A stretch of 8,783 nucleotides of DNA, taken from Terrimesophilobacter sp039923755 (GTDB taxonomy: Bacteria > Actinomycetota > Actinomycetes > Actinomycetales > Microbacteriaceae). How positions within the stretch are numbered: the stretch's first letter is position 1; each line of letters opens with the position of its first letter. The notes under the pieces are model-generated. The model saw only the letters and a list, made by a program, of their open reading frames with translations, did not search any database and was not told the DNA's origin. Where the stretch lies: NCBI GenBank assembly GCA_039923755.1, contig JBDTCD010000169.1, forward strand, positions 1-8,783, in the 5' to 3' direction. Of the stretch, positions 6,706 to 8,783 are shown one piece after another. Both the position numbers and the translations under genes were made by a program.

Positions 6706-6737
6706 TATCCGGCGCTCCCGGCCGAGCGCCGGATACG
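6704..6737 (+). repeat. 14-bp perfect stem-loop in the 5' leader of the LysM gene
   Basis: CGTATCCGGCGCTC pairs with GAGCGCCGGATACG around the 6-nt loop CCGGCC, with no mismatch. The hairpin would begin about 8 nt after the predicted transcription start and end 10 nt before the Shine-Dalgarno sequence. No U-tract follows, so it is not a standard terminator. Possible roles are stabilising the 5' end of the mRNA, tuning translation, or binding a protein as a DNA palindrome. The structure is seen directly; the role is unknown. Confidence 0.8.
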
Positions 6738-6747
6738 GAAATTGACC

Positions 6748-6753
6748 AGGAGG
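6748..6753 (+). promoter_or_regulatory. strong Shine-Dalgarno sequence deciding the LysM protein start
   Basis: AGGAGG, extended as AGGAGGTG, lies 6 nt before ATG 6760. It is the best ribosome binding site in the window and rules out the in-frame TTG at 6742, which lies upstream of it. Confidence 0.85.
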
Positions 6754-6759
6754 TGCAAC

Positions 6760-7092
6760 ATGACAGCGATATCGGTATCCACGCCCCGTCTTCGGCTCAC
6801 TCAGCGCGGCCGCGCCGTGTTCACCACGCTCGTCGCAGGGCCACTCGCTGTTCTTGCCCTGGTCACTGTGCTCAACGGGGGAATCGCCACGGCGACGTCC
6901 GATCTTGCGAAAGGCACGTTCGACTATGTGACGGTGGAGTCAGGCCAGTCACTGTGGCAGCTCGCGGAGTCCATCGCCCCGAATGCTGATCCGCGAGACG
7001 TGATTTCCGACATTGTGCGCCTGAACCAGTTGGAGAGCTCAGTGGTTCACCCGGGTGAGCGTCTCGCCGTTCCGCCCGCCTATTCTCGGTAG
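6760..7092 (+). CDS. small membrane-anchored LysM protein, probable SOS-induced division suppressor
   Basis: The 110-residue protein has a basic N-terminus (residues 1-18, with RLRLTQRGR) and one hydrophobic segment at about 19-40, which should act as a membrane anchor or uncleaved signal with the C-terminus outside. A single LysM peptidoglycan-binding domain covers about 55-105: YVTVESGQSLWQLAESIAP at its start, IVRLNQL in the middle and PGERLAVP at the end. No catalytic domain is present. It lies divergent from lexA behind a near-consensus SOS box. In established systems a LysM or small membrane protein in this position blocks septation during DNA damage: YneA in Bacillus, DivS in Corynebacterium, and Rv2719c/ChiZ beside lexA in M. 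tuberculosis. A division-suppressor role is therefore inferred from architecture and neighbourhood, not from detailed sequence identity. A general peptidoglycan-binding protein remains possible. It is unusual among its neighbours in having a strong Shine-Dalgarno sequence and a structured leader. Confidence 0.85.
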   Translation: MTAISVSTPRLRLTQRGRAVFTTLVAGPLAVLALVTVLNGGIATATSDLAKGTFDYVTVESGQSLWQLAESIAPNADPRDVISDIVRLNQLESSVVHPGERLAVPPAYSR

Positions 7093-7095
7093 TCA

Positions 7096-7108
7096 CGCCG
7101 CTGCGGCG
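7096..7108 (+). repeat. short GC hairpin after the LysM protein gene
   Basis: CGCCG and CGGCG form a 5-bp stem around a CTG loop 3 nt after the LysM gene stop. No T-run follows, so it is at best a weak terminator separating this gene from hisC. Confidence 0.3.
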
Positions 7109-7127
7109 AGGGATGACCATGATGTCG

Positions 7128-7157
7128 TCGTCATCATCAACTGCGCTCCCGTAGCAT
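7128..7157 (+). promoter_or_regulatory. predicted leaderless promoter of hisC
   Basis: TCGTCA (7128-7133, 4 of 6 match to the -35 consensus) and TAGCAT (7152-7157, TANNNT) are 18 bp apart. The -10 ends 6 nt before the GTG at 7164, so transcription would start on or very near the start codon. No Shine-Dalgarno sequence precedes the GTG, which agrees with a leaderless mRNA, a frequent arrangement in actinobacteria. Confidence 0.5.
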
Positions 7158-7163
7158 TGCTGC

Positions 7164-8243
7164 GTGGCAAAGCTGGCTGACCTTCCCCTCCGTGACGATC
7201 TTCGCGGTCTTGAACCGTACGGTGCACCCCAGAAGCCCGCACCGATCGCGCTCAATGTCAATGAGAACACGCATCCAATGCCCGGCGAGGTTGCTCAGGA
7301 TGTTGCTGCCTCGCTTGCCGAGACCGTGCTCACGCTCAACCGTTATCCGGATCGTGAGTTCACCGCCCTCCGCGAGAGTCTCGCTCACTACCTCGGAGCG
7401 GGGTTAAACCGGGACAACCTCTGGGCTGCGAACGGCTCGAACGAGATTCTCCAACATATCCTTCAGGCTTTTGGAGGGCCGCGGCGAAGCGCCCTCGGGT
7501 TCCAGCCCACCTATTCGATGTATCCCATCCTTGCCCGTGGGACGGGAACAGCGTGGATCGACGGCACGCGGGATGCGGGTTTCCGGCTTTCGCCCGACAC
7601 GGCAGTGTGGCAAGTGCGTGAACATTCGCCAGATATTGTCTTTCTCTGCTCGCCCAATAACCCCACCGGGACACCACTCTCGGCCGATACGATCACCGAG
7701 GTCTACGACGCTACCGAGGGCATTGTGGTCGTCGATGAGGCTTACGCGGAGTTCGCTCCGGTGGGCGCGCCATCGGCCACAGAGCTTCTTCCGGGACGGG
7801 AACGGCTGCTCGTCTGCCGAACCATGAGTAAAGCGTTCGCGTTTGCGGGGGTTCGGCTCGGGTATCTGGCGGCCGACCCTGCGGTTGTCGACGCCCTGCG
7901 ACTCGTGCGCCTGCCGTACCATCTCTCCACACTCACCCAGGCTGCGTCGCTTGCCGCGCTCAGGCACGCGGATGCCTTGCTTGCGACAGTGGCCGATATT
8001 GCCGCCCAGCGGGATCGTCTTCTCGTGGAGCTGCCCAAACTGGGTTTCCCCGTACTTCCTTCTTCCGCGAACTTCGTGTTGTTTGGCGGAGTCGAGGATC
8101 CGCCCGCAACATTCGCCGCGTTGCTGGACCGCGGCATCCTGGTGCGGGATGTCGGCATCGCACACCACCTGAGGGTAACGGCGGGGACCGAAACGGAGAC
8201 GAGTGCGTTCCTCGCGGCGTTGGCTGAGATCGCCCATCGGTAG
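7164..8243 (+). CDS. hisC: histidinol-phosphate aminotransferase HisC
   Basis: This PLP enzyme converts imidazole-acetol phosphate and glutamate to histidinol phosphate in histidine synthesis. The 359-residue protein has the fold-type I aminotransferase layout and the family's usual length. LNVNENTHP near the N-terminus corresponds to the substrate-contacting LNxNENP region. Next come LNRYPDREFTALRESLA, NGSNEILQHI (PLP phosphate site), SPNNPTGTPLS (cofactor and substrate asparagine), VVVDEAYAEF (PLP-ring aspartate and tyrosine), and TMSKAFAFAGVRLGY, where Lys223 should form the PLP Schiff base. A C-terminal small domain contains LDRGILVRDVG. The GTG at 7164 is the first in-frame start of the conserved N-terminus (MAKLADLPLRDDL). 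It has no Shine-Dalgarno sequence and a -10-like hexamer directly upstream, so it is probably leaderless. hisB starts 9 nt after the stop, so hisC heads a histidine operon running off the right edge. Confidence 0.96.
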   Translation: MAKLADLPLRDDLRGLEPYGAPQKPAPIALNVNENTHPMPGEVAQDVAASLAETVLTLNRYPDREFTALRESLAHYLGAGLNRDNLWAANGSNEILQHILQAFGGPRRSALGFQPTYSMYPILARGTGTAWIDGTRDAGFRLSPDTAVWQVREHSPDIVFLCSPNNPTGTPLSADTITEVYDATEGIVVVDEAYAEFAPVGAPSATELLPGRERLLVCRTMSKAFAFAGVRLGYLAADPAVVDALRLVRLPYHLSTLTQAASLAALRHADALLATVADIAAQRDRLLVELPKLGFPVLPSSANFVLFGGVEDPPATFAALLDRGILVRDVGIAHHLRVTAGTETETSAFLAALAEIAHR

Positions 8244-8252
8244 GCTGGAACC

Positions 8253-8783
8253 ATGACGACGCACCGTACTGCCGATCTCCGAAGGGAGACGAGCGAATCG
8301 AGCATCGAGCTCTCGCTCGATCTTGACGGTTCCGGCACCTCTGATATCTCGACGACGGTGCCGTTTTTTGACCACATGTTGACCGCGTTCTCCCGGCACT
8401 CGCTCATTGACCTGACCGTGCGGGCATCCGGCGACACCGATATCGACGTTCACCACACCGTGGAGGACACCGGGATCCTTCTGGGGAAGGCAATCGCGGT
8501 TGCTCTCGGGGATAAATCAGGGATCTCCCGTTTCGGCGACGCGCTCGTCCCGCTGGACGAGGCACTCGTCCAGGCTGTCGTCGACGTGTCAGGGCGACCG
8601 TATCTTGTCCACTCGGGCGAGCCGGCAGGGTTCGAGCACCACCTGATCGGAGGGCACTTCACGGGATCGATGGTGCGGCACGTGTTCGAAGCCGTAGCCT
8701 TCAACGCCGCCCTCACCGTGCACATGACCGTCCTCGGCGGCCGGACACTCTCGCGGCTGCTATCTGAATCGGTCACAAATGAC
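8253..8783 (+). CDS. hisB: imidazoleglycerol-phosphate dehydratase HisB, partial at window edge, C-terminus anomalous
   Basis: HisB dehydrates imidazoleglycerol phosphate to imidazole-acetol phosphate, the substrate of HisC, using a manganese-bound active site. 177 residues are visible and no stop is reached. Residues 1-164 match the monofunctional family well. The block VPFFDHMLTAFSRHSLIDL contains His41. The first metal motif is DVHHTVED, with His67, His68 and Glu71. VPLDEALVQAVVDVSGRP follows, then LIGGHFTGSMVRH containing His135. After GGR164 the family normally reads DPHHxxEAxxKAFARA, whose HHxxE supplies the second set of metal ligands. Here the frame instead reads TLSRLLSESVTND, and none of the three frames restores that motif. 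As written, the protein lacks residues needed for catalysis. Causes could be a sequence error, a contig-end chimera, an insertion or rearrangement just inside the gene, or real divergence. ATG 8253 lies 9 nt after hisC with only a weak ribosome site, so translation is probably coupled. Confidence 0.9.
   Translation, partial: MTTHRTADLRRETSESSIELSLDLDGSGTSDISTTVPFFDHMLTAFSRHSLIDLTVRASGDTDIDVHHTVEDTGILLGKAIAVALGDKSGISRFGDALVPLDEALVQAVVDVSGRPYLVHSGEPAGFEHHLIGGHFTGSMVRHVFEAVAFNAALTVHMTVLGGRTLSRLLSESVTND

Noticed and set aside
6704..6737. The 14-bp hairpin as an intrinsic terminator
   Set aside because: No T-run follows on the plus strand and none on the minus strand, and it sits just upstream of a strong ribosome site instead of after a gene.
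7404..8456. Minus-strand 350-codon open frame antisense to hisC and the start of hisB
   Set aside because: hisC is complete with all catalytic motifs on the plus strand. The antisense frame is low-complexity and unrecognisable, and arises from GC-biased third positions.
8450..8776. Minus-strand open frame reaching the odd hisB end, considered as a separate gene starting at the junction
   Set aside because: Most of it is antisense to well-conserved hisB sequence. It does not explain the altered tail and shows no known motif.

Overview
The window is a chromosomal, mostly housekeeping segment of a high-GC Gram-positive bacterium. Its protein signatures point to Actinobacteria, most likely Micrococcales, family Microbacteriaceae. 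The order miaB-miaA-dapF-(methyltransferase)-hflX-lexA-LysM protein parallels the recA-to-nrdR region of other Actinobacteria. From established knowledge, Mycobacterium tuberculosis carries the same set: miaB, miaA, dapF, hflX, lexA and the LysM protein Rv2719c.

Layout. Positions 2-268 hold the C-terminal end of an unrecognised protein. Next comes a tightly packed plus-strand cluster: miaB (301-1794), miaA (1791-2717, overlapping miaB) and dapF (2710-3585, overlapping miaA). MiaA and MiaB act one after the other on adenosine 37 of tRNAs that read U-starting codons: MiaA prenylates it and MiaB adds the methylthio group. DapF makes meso-diaminopimelate. An RsmC-like class I methyltransferase (3600-4208, minus) converges on dapF and is divergent from hflX (4251-5768, plus), a ribosome-associated GTPase; only 42 bp lie between these two.

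hflX converges on lexA (5810-6487, minus), the SOS repressor. A 272-bp control region separates lexA from a divergent small membrane protein with one transmembrane segment and one LysM domain (6760-7092, plus). That region holds a near-consensus actinobacterial SOS box lying on a predicted promoter, two weaker box-like sites, and two perfect hairpins; the larger is a 14-bp stem just ahead of an excellent Shine-Dalgarno sequence. By architecture and position the LysM protein is a candidate SOS-induced division suppressor of the YneA/DivS/ChiZ type. This is the most interesting part of the window.

The right end starts a histidine biosynthesis operon: hisC (7164-8243, probably translated from a leaderless GTG) and hisB (8253 to the window end). 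HisB looks normal up to Arg164. It then departs from the family exactly where the second metal-binding HHxxE motif should be, which suggests a disrupted gene, a sequence error, a contig-end chimera or a truly unusual enzyme.

No tRNA, rRNA, CRISPR array, insertion sequence or phage gene was seen. I did not find a clearly new multi-gene system; the novelty lies in the SOS control region and the hisB end.
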